IMG/VR virus record: IMGVR_UViG_3300031576_000076
Coordinates: 1 to 48,279 of that record
DNA: 48,279 nt
Strand: one strand, 5' to 3'
From: a virus
Shown: piece by piece, positions 28,996-37,805 of the stretch
Layout of the letters: each line of letters begins with the position of its first letter
Numbering within the stretch: the first letter of the stretch is position 1
Notes under the pieces: model-generated
Database searches by the model: none
The model's input: only the letters and a program-made list of their open reading frames with translations
What the model was told of the DNA's origin: nothing
Made by a program: the position numbers and the translations under genes

Positions 28996-31302
28996 GTGCC
29001 TTTCAACCAAGCTCTCGACGGGGCGGACAGCGGCAGTCTCTACTGGTCCTATAACCGGATCGAGCGCGAGTTAAGCGATTCCAAACGGCTCATCCGGGGC
29101 AACAACTCTCTCGTCACGCTAGGGGGCAAGATCGTCAAGCGCCCCGGCACGCTGGCTCTCGCCAATACTTCTTTCACCAAACGAGTAGACCGCCTTTGGG
29201 CGGTCGAGACCCTGGAAATCCCGCCCAAAGTCTTCATACTTGGCTCGGCATACAACGCGGCGACGGCGTTCTGGGAGATGCACTACATTCGCCTCGACGC
29301 CGCCCTTCCGGCGTGGACCACGCTCGGCACCCTTCGCAACGTTAACCAGTCCTTGTACCCCCATGAAGTCGTCATCTCTCGGGGCCTTGCTTACATCAAG
29401 GCGTTCCCGACGGACGGGTCCGGGGAGAAACTTGGCACCGTGATCTTCGACGGTTCGGGGGCCTCGCCCAACGTTCGCCCCTGGGGGTTGTTAGGACCGA
29501 CCACTCCCGCCGCCATCGTGGGGGCCATTACCAGGGCGTCCGCTTCCATCAGCGCCGTAGCGACGACGCTCAACGTCGTGTCGAATACCGGATTTCCCGC
29601 CCCTTCGTTCACGATTCAGGTCGAGTTCGAGCAGATGACCGTCACGTCGATTGGCGGCGGCTTGAACTGGACCGTAACGAGAGGCGTGAACGGCACGACA
29701 GCGGCGGCGCACGATGTGGATACGCCGGTGGTGTGGCGCAATTGGAGCGCGGCGACGCATCGTGTGGACGTGAACTTCGGCTGGCGCTATTCCTACGCCT
29801 GGAAGACGATTACGGGCCAAGTGTCGAATCGCGCACCGACCGAGACGAATCCCGACAAGTTGCCTTCGGCCTCCGGCCCCTTTACCGACCTGATTCCCAA
29901 GATTACGGTGCAGGGCACCGCCGACACCGTTAACATTCCCACTATCGTCGTTTACAGGACGACGGACGGCGGCGGCACCTTTTTCAAGTTGAAAGAGGTC
30001 ACCAATACGGGGGCAGGAGCCATTACCTTCGAGGACAAGTTTTTAGAATCCGGGACGGCGGGCGGCACGTTCAACGACCCGATGCCCGACGACTCGATTG
30101 ACACCGCCGCGCCCGCCCCCAGTCTCACGTCTAACTCGCCGCCGCCCTCCAATATTCCGCCCGAAGTGGTGGGCGTCAACGGCGTGGACCGCGCCACCCC
30201 TATCGCTTCCTACGCGGGCCGCTTGTGGTACGGCGTCGGCAATATCCTGTTCTTTTCCGCCCAGGAGGAAATCGACGACGGCATTCCCGAAGAGTGCTGG
30301 CCGTCCGGGTTGTTCGGCAACTTCTTCCGGTTCTCCAACCCCCTTATCAACGTCGTCTCGACGAGCGAAGCGCTCTACGTGCAAACCCTTCAGACGACTT
30401 ACATGGTCAGCGGTACGAACCGGGAGTCGTTCAGCATCAACCCGTTGTTCGACAACATCGGGGGCCCTTACGGACACCCGCGAGGCGTGACGCGCTTCAA
30501 CGAGTTCACCGCCATGCTAACGCATGACTTTCGCATCGTCATCATCGGCGGCGACAAGTACCGCTCGGTTTCAGACCCGCTCTTTACCGACATCATCGAC
30601 GAGGTGAACGCCGGGGGCGAAATCGACGTGAAGTACTGGGGCGATCTGGAGAAGGAATGGCTCGTCATCACTTCGCACAGGACTTCCGACACGCGATTGT
30701 CGAAGCAGTGGATTTACGATATTAAGTTGTCCCAGATGCGCTCCAACGACTTCTGGAACACGCCTTGGAACATCCGGTCCACCGCCTTGCTCTCGTCGCG
30801 CATCTTCGAGGGGCAGGCGCAGCGCCGCTTAGTCTTCTTCGTGTGGGACCACACGGCGGCGGTGGGGCGCTTGGTCCGCATTGATCCGACGCTTCGTACC
30901 GGGACCGACATTGCGCCGGGCACCGGGGCCGCCGGTGGGATGACTTTCAACGTGGAAACGCACCTGATGACGAACCCGGAGGGCAACCACGTCAACGCCC
31001 TCCGCAATCCGGGACTCGCCACGGTGGCGCACGAAATCCGCATCGACCGCACCCTGTTCGCGGGGGATCAGGAGGCCCAGGTCTATTACTATCTCGACGA
31101 CTTCTGGTCGAACCCCAAGGCCGCCCCCACAGCAGAGGACCCCGCCCGGCGCCGTGTTTCGACCGCCTACGCGACTCGTGTGTACCCGTTGGGCGGCGTC
31201 GCCTGTCAGCGCATCGCGGTCAAGATCACCAAGGTCAACACCACCGACCTGTTCGAGATGCAAAACTTAGTCGTGATCTTCGAGCCGGAGGCCGGGGCAT
31301 GA
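28996..31302 (+). CDS. Tail tubular protein B-like (nozzle) protein, 768 aa
   Basis: Large beta-rich protein. The N-terminus has the NNSLVTLGGKIVKRPGTLAL block (~36-55); the RPGT motif is typical of podoviral nozzle (gp12-like) proteins. Other features are an FCCH-like segment around 175-250 (TLNVVSNTGFPAPSFTIQVE, VTRGVNGTTAAAHDVDTPVV) and a C-terminal beta region. It is at the expected place after the adaptors. GTG 28996 has AAGGAGG upstream. The stop overlaps the next ATG. Confidence 0.75.
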   Translation: MPFNQALDGADSGSLYWSYNRIERELSDSKRLIRGNNSLVTLGGKIVKRPGTLALANTSFTKRVDRLWAVETLEIPPKVFILGSAYNAATAFWEMHYIRLDAALPAWTTLGTLRNVNQSLYPHEVVISRGLAYIKAFPTDGSGEKLGTVIFDGSGASPNVRPWGLLGPTTPAAIVGAITRASASISAVATTLNVVSNTGFPAPSFTIQVEFEQMTVTSIGGGLNWTVTRGVNGTTAAAHDVDTPVVWRNWSAATHRVDVNFGWRYSYAWKTITGQVSNRAPTETNPDKLPSASGPFTDLIPKITVQGTADTVNIPTIVVYRTTDGGGTFFKLKEVTNTGAGAITFEDKFLESGTAGGTFNDPMPDDSIDTAAPAPSLTSNSPPPSNIPPEVVGVNGVDRATPIASYAGRLWYGVGNILFFSAQEEIDDGIPEECWPSGLFGNFFRFSNPLINVVSTSEALYVQTLQTTYMVSGTNRESFSINPLFDNIGGPYGHPRGVTRFNEFTAMLTHDFRIVIIGGDKYRSVSDPLFTDIIDEVNAGGEIDVKYWGDLEKEWLVITSHRTSDTRLSKQWIYDIKLSQMRSNDFWNTPWNIRSTALLSSRIFEGQAQRRLVFFVWDHTAAVGRLVRIDPTLRTGTDIAPGTGAAGGMTFNVETHLMTNPEGNHVNALRNPGLATVAHEIRIDRTLFAGDQEAQVYYYLDDFWSNPKAAPTAEDPARRRVSTAYATRVYPLGGVACQRIAVKITKVNTTDLFEMQNLVVIFEPEAGA

Positions 31303-31583
31303 AGCTCTTCTACATCGCTGGTCTTTTCCTGTTCTTTCCCTGCGTGGTCGCGCAGTCGCCTATTCCAGGAGCGGACCGCGCTTTCACCAGCATGGTCTAC
31401 GGCTTCCAGGAGCCTTGGAACGTGTTCATCCGCAAGTTTAGCGGGTGTCCTATGACCGGCCTGTCCGACGAGAACGTCAAGGACCTATGCAAGCCCGGTG
31501 TGGGCAGCATGAATTACAAAGAGTTTTTGAAGGCCCGTGATGCCGCCCAGAAGTTGTTCGGGTTCGTCGAGCCTAAGGAATGA
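31299..31583 (+). CDS. Small exported protein, 94 aa
   Basis: Signal peptide MKLFYIAGLFLFFPCVVAQS with cleavage likely after VVA or AQ; a Cys at position 15 lies in the leader. The mature ~75 residues include two Cys (FSGCPMTG, DLCKPG) that could form a disulfide. It is coupled by ATGA to the nozzle gene, an odd place for an exported protein. Function unknown; a periplasmic or surface role is likely. Confidence 0.6.
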   Translation: MKLFYIAGLFLFFPCVVAQSPIPGADRAFTSMVYGFQEPWNVFIRKFSGCPMTGLSDENVKDLCKPGVGSMNYKEFLKARDAAQKLFGFVEPKE

Positions 31584-31589
31584 GCTCGC

Positions 31590-33491
31590 GTGGCTAACCG
31601 CAAAACGGAGTTCATCGTCGGGCGGCTGCTCAACCAGACAGGTTCCGCCGAGGGTCCTACTCTTCCCCCCAAGCAAAAGGGATCGTTCCGAGTTCCGGTT
31701 GTTTCACATCTCAAACTGGCTCGCACCAGCAGTTTCAGCGGGGGTACGCAGTTCACTCTTACCTGGGAAGACCCCGAAGACCCCCAGAACATCGCGCAGT
31801 ACAACGTCTTCGTCAAAGGCGCTCTGTCCGACAATCGGGAACCGATGGGGCCCTACACTTTCAAGCGCTCCCCTGCCAACGTCCGCGTCATTGCCGACGC
31901 CATTTCCCACGTCGTCCTTGTAGTGCAAACGCAGTTGAAGAACGGCATGGTGTCGGACGTTACTTTCTCACCGTCTGTGTCGGGCGTTACCGTTTCGCCG
32001 GTCATCGCCGTCGGCGATATTGGCGACGGCACTCCCGGTCAGATCATTACCTGGGACGCCACCAACAATGCCATCACCGTGGGACCTGGGGAGACGTGGC
32101 AGTTTCTTCGCGGCAACGGTACTGGACAGCCGGTTTCTTTCACAAACATTCTGCTGCGCAACGCCCTAGCCGCTACGCTTACGGACGGTCTGGTGCTTGA
32201 GAACGACACGGCGGCGACTGCGGGCGTTCCCGTGCAAGGCTCACCCGCGCTTCGCACCAAGGCGGGCGGCTGGAACACGGGGGGGACGCCCGCAGCGCAC
32301 ACCACCGAATGGAACATTGTCGATCAGCCCGATGGCGTTGGCTTGACGAACGTGGTGCCCGTTCTTACTTTTTGGTCCAGAACGGACGCTGCTGCATTCG
32401 TTAAAGTCTACGAGTGGCGCGGTTACCTCGACCCCGGCCTGATAATCCACGGCGGCGATCCCTCGTACACCTCCAACTCCAAAGCGCGTATTCGTACCCG
32501 CAACGCGGGGAGCTTTGGATGGGAGCAGGTAACCCAGGACGCCGCTGTCTCTCTGGCCTCCTGGTGCCAGTCCTCCGGCACCGCAAGCGGCTGGCTTGGA
32601 ACGACAACCAATCATCGGTTGGTTCTCAACACCAACAACTCCAACGGCTCCGTCCAGTTGGCCGCCAACGGCCTCCTGTGGATCGGGGGAACCAACGCTG
32701 TAAACCAGGTTCCGGCGACAACCGTTCATGTCAAGGACACCACCGCCGTCACGGGCGTTACGACCGTAACTGTGGATGCCGGAGCGGGCCAGGGCACCAC
32801 CGCGCTTTTCCAGGGGCGCAACAACATCGGGACGCCCCTGTCTGTAATCGGGGCGTCGGGCGAGGGCGGTTTTGGCACCGGCGCGGCGGTCGATGAAATC
32901 CTCCATTCGGCCAAGGCGGTCGATGGGGACGCCGTAACCGCCCTCCTGGAAAACTCGCAAGCCAACGCGGGCGGCTCGACGAACGAAACTTCTCAACTGC
33001 GTTTCGGCTTCGGAGGAAACAACGACGTTGCCCGCATCGTAGTCGGCAAAGAGGGCGATTATACTTCGGGGGCCGCCGAAGACTCTTTTATGGCCCTCTA
33101 CACCGACCGGGACGGCACGGCAACGGAGGCCGTTCGCATCGAGTCGTCCGGCGAGGTCGGCTTCGGCATCACCGCCCCCAAGTCCCAGGTGGAAACGCTC
33201 ACTTTAGGCCATACCGTCGTCGTCAAAACCAACGGTACCCATTCGGCGGACGGAACCGCCACTGTGTACCTGTGCAACGCCACGGCGGGCAACATCACGA
33301 TCAACTTACCAGCGGCGGCAGGGGTGACAAGCCGCATTTATCATATTAAGAAGACCGATGCCTCGGCCAACACGGTCACCATCGACGGCAGCGGGGCGGA
33401 AACCATCGACGGCGCAACAACGGTCGTGCTGGCCGCGCAGTACGAGTCGAGGCTAATCGTCTCGGACGGCGCGAACTGGCACATCCTGTAA
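31590..33491 (+). CDS. Tail fibre/spike protein, 633 aa
   Basis: The N-terminus (~40-140) has a fibronectin-type pattern (FTLTWEDPEDPQNIAQYNVF) and could attach to the virion. The middle is Gly/Asn/Thr-rich with the ALFQGRNNIGTPLSVIGASG and RIESSGEVGFGI motifs common in phage fibres. The C-terminal ~85 residues (TVYLCNATAGNITINLPAAA ... YESRLIVSDGANWHIL) match the beta-sandwich tip of many tail fibres. It starts at GTG 31590. It likely binds the host receptor. Confidence 0.75.
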   Translation: MANRKTEFIVGRLLNQTGSAEGPTLPPKQKGSFRVPVVSHLKLARTSSFSGGTQFTLTWEDPEDPQNIAQYNVFVKGALSDNREPMGPYTFKRSPANVRVIADAISHVVLVVQTQLKNGMVSDVTFSPSVSGVTVSPVIAVGDIGDGTPGQIITWDATNNAITVGPGETWQFLRGNGTGQPVSFTNILLRNALAATLTDGLVLENDTAATAGVPVQGSPALRTKAGGWNTGGTPAAHTTEWNIVDQPDGVGLTNVVPVLTFWSRTDAAAFVKVYEWRGYLDPGLIIHGGDPSYTSNSKARIRTRNAGSFGWEQVTQDAAVSLASWCQSSGTASGWLGTTTNHRLVLNTNNSNGSVQLAANGLLWIGGTNAVNQVPATTVHVKDTTAVTGVTTVTVDAGAGQGTTALFQGRNNIGTPLSVIGASGEGGFGTGAAVDEILHSAKAVDGDAVTALLENSQANAGGSTNETSQLRFGFGGNNDVARIVVGKEGDYTSGAAEDSFMALYTDRDGTATEAVRIESSGEVGFGITAPKSQVETLTLGHTVVVKTNGTHSADGTATVYLCNATAGNITINLPAAAGVTSRIYHIKKTDASANTVTIDGSGAETIDGATTVVLAAQYESRLIVSDGANWHIL

Positions 33492-33492
33492 A

Positions 33493-33504
33493 GGGGGGGG
33501 GGGG
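33493..33504. repeat. Twelve-G homopolymer at ribosome-binding position
   Basis: A G12 run sits 4 nt before the ATG at 33509 and is the only Shine-Dalgarno-like sequence there. Slippage would change spacing and strength of the ribosome-binding site. Confidence 0.7.
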
Positions 33505-33508
33505 CAAC

Positions 33509-33742
33509 ATGGCACAGATTACTCTCGACTTGACGATTCCCAACGGTGTGTTCGATTCTCTCCAGGCTTACATCGCGGACAATCCTCGGTACGCAACCGT
33601 AAAAGATTGCCTGCATGACGCCGTGAAACGCTTTATCGGCGATCTTCTGGACCTCTATCCGACGCCGGGTTGGCAGCAACACCTTGACGAGATTGCGCGA
33701 CATCGACAAGCTATCCAGACGATACGCGACAATGTGTCGTGA
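33509..33742 (+). CDS. Hypothetical protein, 77 aa
   Basis: A beta strand (ITLDLTIPNGVFDSLQAYIA) followed by helices with AVKRFIGDLLDLYPTPGWQQ. The start resembles small antitoxin or fibre-chaperone proteins, but no family fits. Located just after the fibre gene, where tail-fibre assembly proteins often lie. Its expression may be tuned by the G12 run. Confidence 0.55.
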   Translation: MAQITLDLTIPNGVFDSLQAYIADNPRYATVKDCLHDAVKRFIGDLLDLYPTPGWQQHLDEIARHRQAIQTIRDNVS

Positions 33743-33788
33743 TTCATGTCCTATACCCCATTGACCGCTCTGCCTGTCCGCTTATCAG

Positions 33789-34163
33789 TTGCAGCCTATC
33801 GAATCGACCAATGTGTCGCTCACTTCGACGGCCTTGACCAACATCACCAATGTCTCGCAGGATGGAGTCCTCCACACCGTCACGCTGCACTTGACGACCG
33901 CTTTGGTGGGCAACTGTACCGCCGACCTGGAGATTCAGGTTGATGGCACGGCGACACAGAACATTTCCGTGTTTGCGGCGGGCACCAGTCTTGCGGCCCC
34001 ACTTCGAGGAATGCCCGGTACAGGCGCGGTCCTTTTGGACGACTTCCGGTCGTTGCCGGTCTTTGTGCCTTTCAAAACGTCGCTACGGGTAGGATTGAAC
34101 GTCACGGTCGCTTCGGCGACCGGCAACTTGCGCGTATCGGTGCTGCGGAGCAAGCGGATTTGA
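33789..34163 (+). CDS. Decoration/fibre-type protein, 124 aa, probably 5' frameshifted
   Basis: Thr/Val-rich beta protein (NVSLTSTALTNITNVSQDGV ... ATGNLRVSVLRSKRI) without known family. The only start in this frame is TTG 33789 with no Shine-Dalgarno. In a neighbouring frame, ATG 33746 (4 nt after the previous stop) encodes MSYTPLTALP; joining the two frames at ~33765-33785 gives MSYTPLTAL then SAYQLQPIESTNV. The gene therefore probably starts at 33746, and the frame change reflects a real mutation, programmed shift or sequence error. Confidence 0.5.
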   Translation: MQPIESTNVSLTSTALTNITNVSQDGVLHTVTLHLTTALVGNCTADLEIQVDGTATQNISVFAAGTSLAAPLRGMPGTGAVLLDDFRSLPVFVPFKTSLRVGLNVTVASATGNLRVSVLRSKRI

Positions 34164-34169
34164 CAACGG

Positions 34170-34175
34170 TAAAAT
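34170..34175 (+). promoter_or_regulatory. TAAAAT box (TANAAT family)
   Basis: TAAAATTAGGTGGAGGAAAG leads into the ATG at 34190. TTGACA occurs at 34160-34165 but only four bases upstream, so it is not a proper -35. Confidence 0.35.
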
Positions 34176-34189
34176 TAGGTGGAGGAAAG

Positions 34190-34564
34190 ATGCCCGCCCT
34201 TGCCGAAAAGCTGTTAACGTACCGGGTTCTCGAACCGTGGGAGTGGGGCCGCATTGCGGAGCTCGCCCCGGAGAAGGCCGACCGTCTGCCCAATCCGAAG
34301 TTGGCAGCCTGCGCGGTGGCTCAAGATGGCGACCGGATCGTCGGGTTCCTGTTCGCTCAACGGGTCATTCACATAGAGCCTTTGTGGGTCGCCAAGGACC
34401 ACCAGGGCGACGGCGTTCCCGATAAACTGTGGGCGAGCCTGATTCCCCGGCTTAAGGGGATGCTCGTCTTCGGCTTCTCGCCGAATGGCTTGGTCGGCAA
34501 CCTTCTTAACCGTCTGGGTTTCGAGAAGCAGCCGTGGGAGACGTACTCGAAACGGATCGAATAA
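34190..34564 (+). CDS. GNAT-fold N-acetyltransferase-like protein, 124 aa
   Basis: The core IVGFLFAQRVIHIEPLWVAK followed by DHQGDGVPDKLW (about 50-81) corresponds to the GNAT acetyl-CoA-binding strand and pyrophosphate loop (Q-x-x-G-x-G-like, here degenerate), and the C-terminal LLNRLGFEKQPWETYSK is the typical GNAT ending. ATG 34190 has a strong GGTGGAGG site; upstream codons are open but unsupported. Phages often carry such genes among tail genes; the substrate is unknown. Confidence 0.65.
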   Translation: MPALAEKLLTYRVLEPWEWGRIAELAPEKADRLPNPKLAACAVAQDGDRIVGFLFAQRVIHIEPLWVAKDHQGDGVPDKLWASLIPRLKGMLVFGFSPNGLVGNLLNRLGFEKQPWETYSKRIE

Positions 34565-34567
34565 TTC

Positions 34568-36244
34568 ATGCCTGAAAATCCTCCACCTTTAAGTCCTCTT
34601 GGCAGCCTCATTGGGCTAGCCGGTCCCAATCCCTACGGGCGCAACGAATCCGCGTTTACGAATCTTCTGAACAACCTGCGGTTCATGCAGGAGTTCGGGT
34701 TCGAGCGCTTCCGCGAGGGCTATGACCCCCTCAGGGAGCAGTTTCTAAACACTTCGGGCTTCCTGTCGCCTCTGTTCTTCGGCTCGCAGGAAGGGGGTTA
34801 CGGCTACTACCCCCAGTTGATGGAGCAGATGGGGCAGTCTCAGAACGATATCCTGCCCCTGTTCCGGGACTCCGGCCTGTTTTGGACGCCGCAGCAAGAG
34901 GCCGCCGCTGGCGGTATGCAGGGCATCGGCGATATCTCCAGTCAGTTGTTCGCCGGGGGCGGGTGGACGCCCCAGGGTCAGTCGATCTTCGACATGCTGC
35001 TCGGCCCTTACGGGATCGCGTCGGGCGAAAACTACCCCATGAACATCATGCGGGACACAGGCATCGGCCTGTTCGGCAACCAAGGACAGACCGCCCTTAC
35101 TCAAATGCTTCCAGGGCAGGCGATGATGGGCCTCTATCAGGGTGGGCAGACCCCGGAGTTGCAGAACTTGAGTCAGGCTGGACAGCAGTCCCTCTTCGGC
35201 TCCTATGGCGTCGGCGGCCTGACGCCCACCGGCGCGGTCGGCGAGGGCGTCGGTTTAGAAGGCTTGCTGCTTGGCGGGGCCTCGCCTTACACGGAGTACT
35301 TGCAGAGCGTGGGCGCGGATATCGCCGGTCGAGACCCTCTCCTGACCATGCACCAAGCCATGACGATGTCGCGGGACCAGGCCGCGACCGAGGCCAAGCA
35401 GCAAGGAGAAGCCCTGCGTCGCCGGGCGCTCGCCCGCGGCGGCGGGCCGGGAGCGGTCGTCGCTAGCGGTCTGACGAACCAAGCCGAAGCGGACTTTGCC
35501 GACCAGATCGGCCAAGGACAGGCGGCGGCCATGCGCGACGCCATGATGAAGCAGCAGGGTCTACAGTTACAGGGTCAGGACATTGCCACGAAGATGGCGC
35601 TTGGCGCGGGAGACCTCGAACGCGAACGCTTGAGCGAGTTCTCCGGCCTGTTGCGCGGCCTCGAAGACACGGCGTCGCGGCGCTTCGGCCTGGGCGGCAG
35701 CCTCATGAGCGATGCCGAGCGGGTCGCCGTTGACCGGATGCGTACTTTAGGTGAACTGGGCCTCGGCGGGATGCGAGCCGAGGACGCCCGTATGGGTACG
35801 GCGCTCCAGGCCCTCGAACAGTATTCGGGAAGCCGCCAAAGCGGCTTGAATGCTGCTATCCAAGCGCTCGCCAACCAAAACCAGTACGCCTTGGGCGGCG
35901 GCAGCTTGGCTCGTGGAACCTGGCAGGACCTCATGAACTCCATGTTGTCTTCGGGTCGTCTGGGCATGGACCGCGCCACGAACATCTCCGGGGCCATGAG
36001 CCAACTCTTCGGCAACCGGCTGCAAGGGGCCAACATCGGGCAGAACATCCTCTCATCCATGTACAACCCGTGGGCTTCCATGAGCAACGCCAACCTCGGT
36101 TTCCTCGGCGGCCTTCTGGAAAACGAACCGAAGTTATTCGACGTTTACACCAAAGGCCAAGCCTCACTAGGCACCGGCAACCCAACGGGACAAAGTATAG
36201 GCGATATTGCAACCGCCGGAGGGGGTTGGGCAGGATGGTGGTAA
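34568..36244 (+). CDS. Putative internal virion protein A, 558 aa
   Basis: Gln/Gly/Met-rich protein with repeating GLFGNQGQ / LFGSYGVGG patterns in the first half and long amphipathic helices later (ARMGTALQALEQYSGSRQSG). The three consecutive large genes from here to 39506 occupy the position of podoviral internal core/ejection proteins. No enzymatic motif was found. The ATG is 3 nt after the GNAT stop. Confidence 0.6.
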   Translation: MPENPPPLSPLGSLIGLAGPNPYGRNESAFTNLLNNLRFMQEFGFERFREGYDPLREQFLNTSGFLSPLFFGSQEGGYGYYPQLMEQMGQSQNDILPLFRDSGLFWTPQQEAAAGGMQGIGDISSQLFAGGGWTPQGQSIFDMLLGPYGIASGENYPMNIMRDTGIGLFGNQGQTALTQMLPGQAMMGLYQGGQTPELQNLSQAGQQSLFGSYGVGGLTPTGAVGEGVGLEGLLLGGASPYTEYLQSVGADIAGRDPLLTMHQAMTMSRDQAATEAKQQGEALRRRALARGGGPGAVVASGLTNQAEADFADQIGQGQAAAMRDAMMKQQGLQLQGQDIATKMALGAGDLERERLSEFSGLLRGLEDTASRRFGLGGSLMSDAERVAVDRMRTLGELGLGGMRAEDARMGTALQALEQYSGSRQSGLNAAIQALANQNQYALGGGSLARGTWQDLMNSMLSSGRLGMDRATNISGAMSQLFGNRLQGANIGQNILSSMYNPWASMSNANLGFLGGLLENEPKLFDVYTKGQASLGTGNPTGQSIGDIATAGGGWAGWW

Positions 36245-36248
36245 ACAC

Positions 36249-37799
36249 ATGACTTCGCCGCTACTATTGTCCCCGCTGCTTCAAGGAAGGGCAGCGCCCC
36301 CATCTCCAGAAGAGAAGGTGGGCGGCCAAAGCTCCAGTCTCGAAGCGTTGCTCGAACAGATTCGCGCCCCCCAACCGGACACGTTCGCCCAGGAGGAAGA
36401 GGAACGAAAACGGCGTGAGGCCCTCTCTAAGCGCATCCAAGACGAGATACTGCTGACGCCCGAGAAACGCGCCGAGCAGAAGTGGTCAGACTACTTGCAG
36501 CGCCGCTACAAGATTCAACCCGGCGAGCCGCCGGGATGGAAAAAGAAACTCGGCATGATCTTCGGCGAAACCATGCAAGGGCTGACGACGCCGTACAAAG
36601 AAGGCGTCTACGATCCGCGTAAGAAGATGCGCGAACAGGCCCTCGAAGAGTACAAGGCCATCGCGGGGCCTCTGCAACGTGAGTCGGCGGTCCTCGAAGC
36701 GACCGAACGAGCCGCTACGGCCCAGGATGCGGCCAGACAAAAGCACAAGGAGACGTTGCAGCTCAAGGTCCGCGCCGAAATCAACAAGATGGCCGTCGCC
36801 CAGGATCGCCTGGACATCGCCCGTGATTTGGCGGACAACAAGATCACGGAAACCGAGGCCATGAACAAGCTACGCACCGCCCAGACGGGCAAGGTCGTGC
36901 GAGAGACCGAGGCGATTGGCGAACCCGGTTACTCAGGCCCGATTATGCAGACCGCTTTCCACGAGATGAAGGCGCTCCATCAGGGCAAAGGCGAAGACGT
37001 AGACCCCATCAACTTGACCGCCGAGCAGAGTAAAACGCTGTCCGAGATTGCCGGGAAGAAACTGGCCGAGCAAAAGAAAGCGACCTCGGGCGGAACATGG
37101 CGTCTCAATATGGACTACGTGAGCGGCACGGGCCGCCCTGCCGGTTTCCGCTACAACAGCAAAACGGGCGAAATCCGCTCGTTCAGCGACGACGAGCGTT
37201 TTCTCTATTCCGGCCTCTTCAAAACCTCGGATGACCGTTACAAGACCCTCAAAGACGCTACGCAAGGCGTTGGCATGAGTCGCCGACAGTTGATGACCTT
37301 GCTAAGCCATCCCACGGCTGTCGGAACGCAAAACGTCATCCCGCCGCAATGGCGAAGCCTCGTTGGGATGGGCGACGCCAACGCGGTCAACCTGATGACC
37401 CAACAGTACATCAACACGCTGCGCCTGGCCCGCGCTGCCCAGGGCTCCAGTCGCGTAACGGATCAGGACGCTATACGGATCGAAAAAGCAATGGGCCAAT
37501 TGTGGAACTCGCCCCGCGACTACGTAATTTCGCAACTCACCATCTACGAGTTGATGATCGGCGCAAAACTTGAAGCCCAGTATGGCGTCTACCCCATACA
37601 CGACAAGGTTCGAGTGATGTTCGACGAACTGCGCGAATCCTTCGACAAAAAATACGCAGCTAAAGGTCAGGTTGCCGCCTTCTACAAGGTCATGGACCAA
37701 CTGACGGACGAAGAAATAGCGCGTCGCACTCTCGACGCTCTTGGACTTGAGCCCGTGAAGAACGTTACGGGAGAGTTTGCCGGAGCCCGACCCAAGTAA
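36249..37799 (+). CDS. Putative internal virion protein B, 516 aa
   Basis: Mostly helical and highly charged: coiled-coil regions around 40-200 (EEEERKRREALSKRIQDEIL, EATERAATAQDAARQKHKET) and a more globular C-terminal part from ~260. ATG 36249 was chosen because it lies just past the previous stop; the frame is open further upstream inside the preceding gene. Likely ejected with DNA or part of an internal core; inferred from gene order. Confidence 0.6.
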   Translation: MTSPLLLSPLLQGRAAPPSPEEKVGGQSSSLEALLEQIRAPQPDTFAQEEEERKRREALSKRIQDEILLTPEKRAEQKWSDYLQRRYKIQPGEPPGWKKKLGMIFGETMQGLTTPYKEGVYDPRKKMREQALEEYKAIAGPLQRESAVLEATERAATAQDAARQKHKETLQLKVRAEINKMAVAQDRLDIARDLADNKITETEAMNKLRTAQTGKVVRETEAIGEPGYSGPIMQTAFHEMKALHQGKGEDVDPINLTAEQSKTLSEIAGKKLAEQKKATSGGTWRLNMDYVSGTGRPAGFRYNSKTGEIRSFSDDERFLYSGLFKTSDDRYKTLKDATQGVGMSRRQLMTLLSHPTAVGTQNVIPPQWRSLVGMGDANAVNLMTQQYINTLRLARAAQGSSRVTDQDAIRIEKAMGQLWNSPRDYVISQLTIYELMIGAKLEAQYGVYPIHDKVRVMFDELRESFDKKYAAKGQVAAFYKVMDQLTDEEIARRTLDALGLEPVKNVTGEFAGARPK

Positions 37800-37805
37800 A
37801 CGCCA

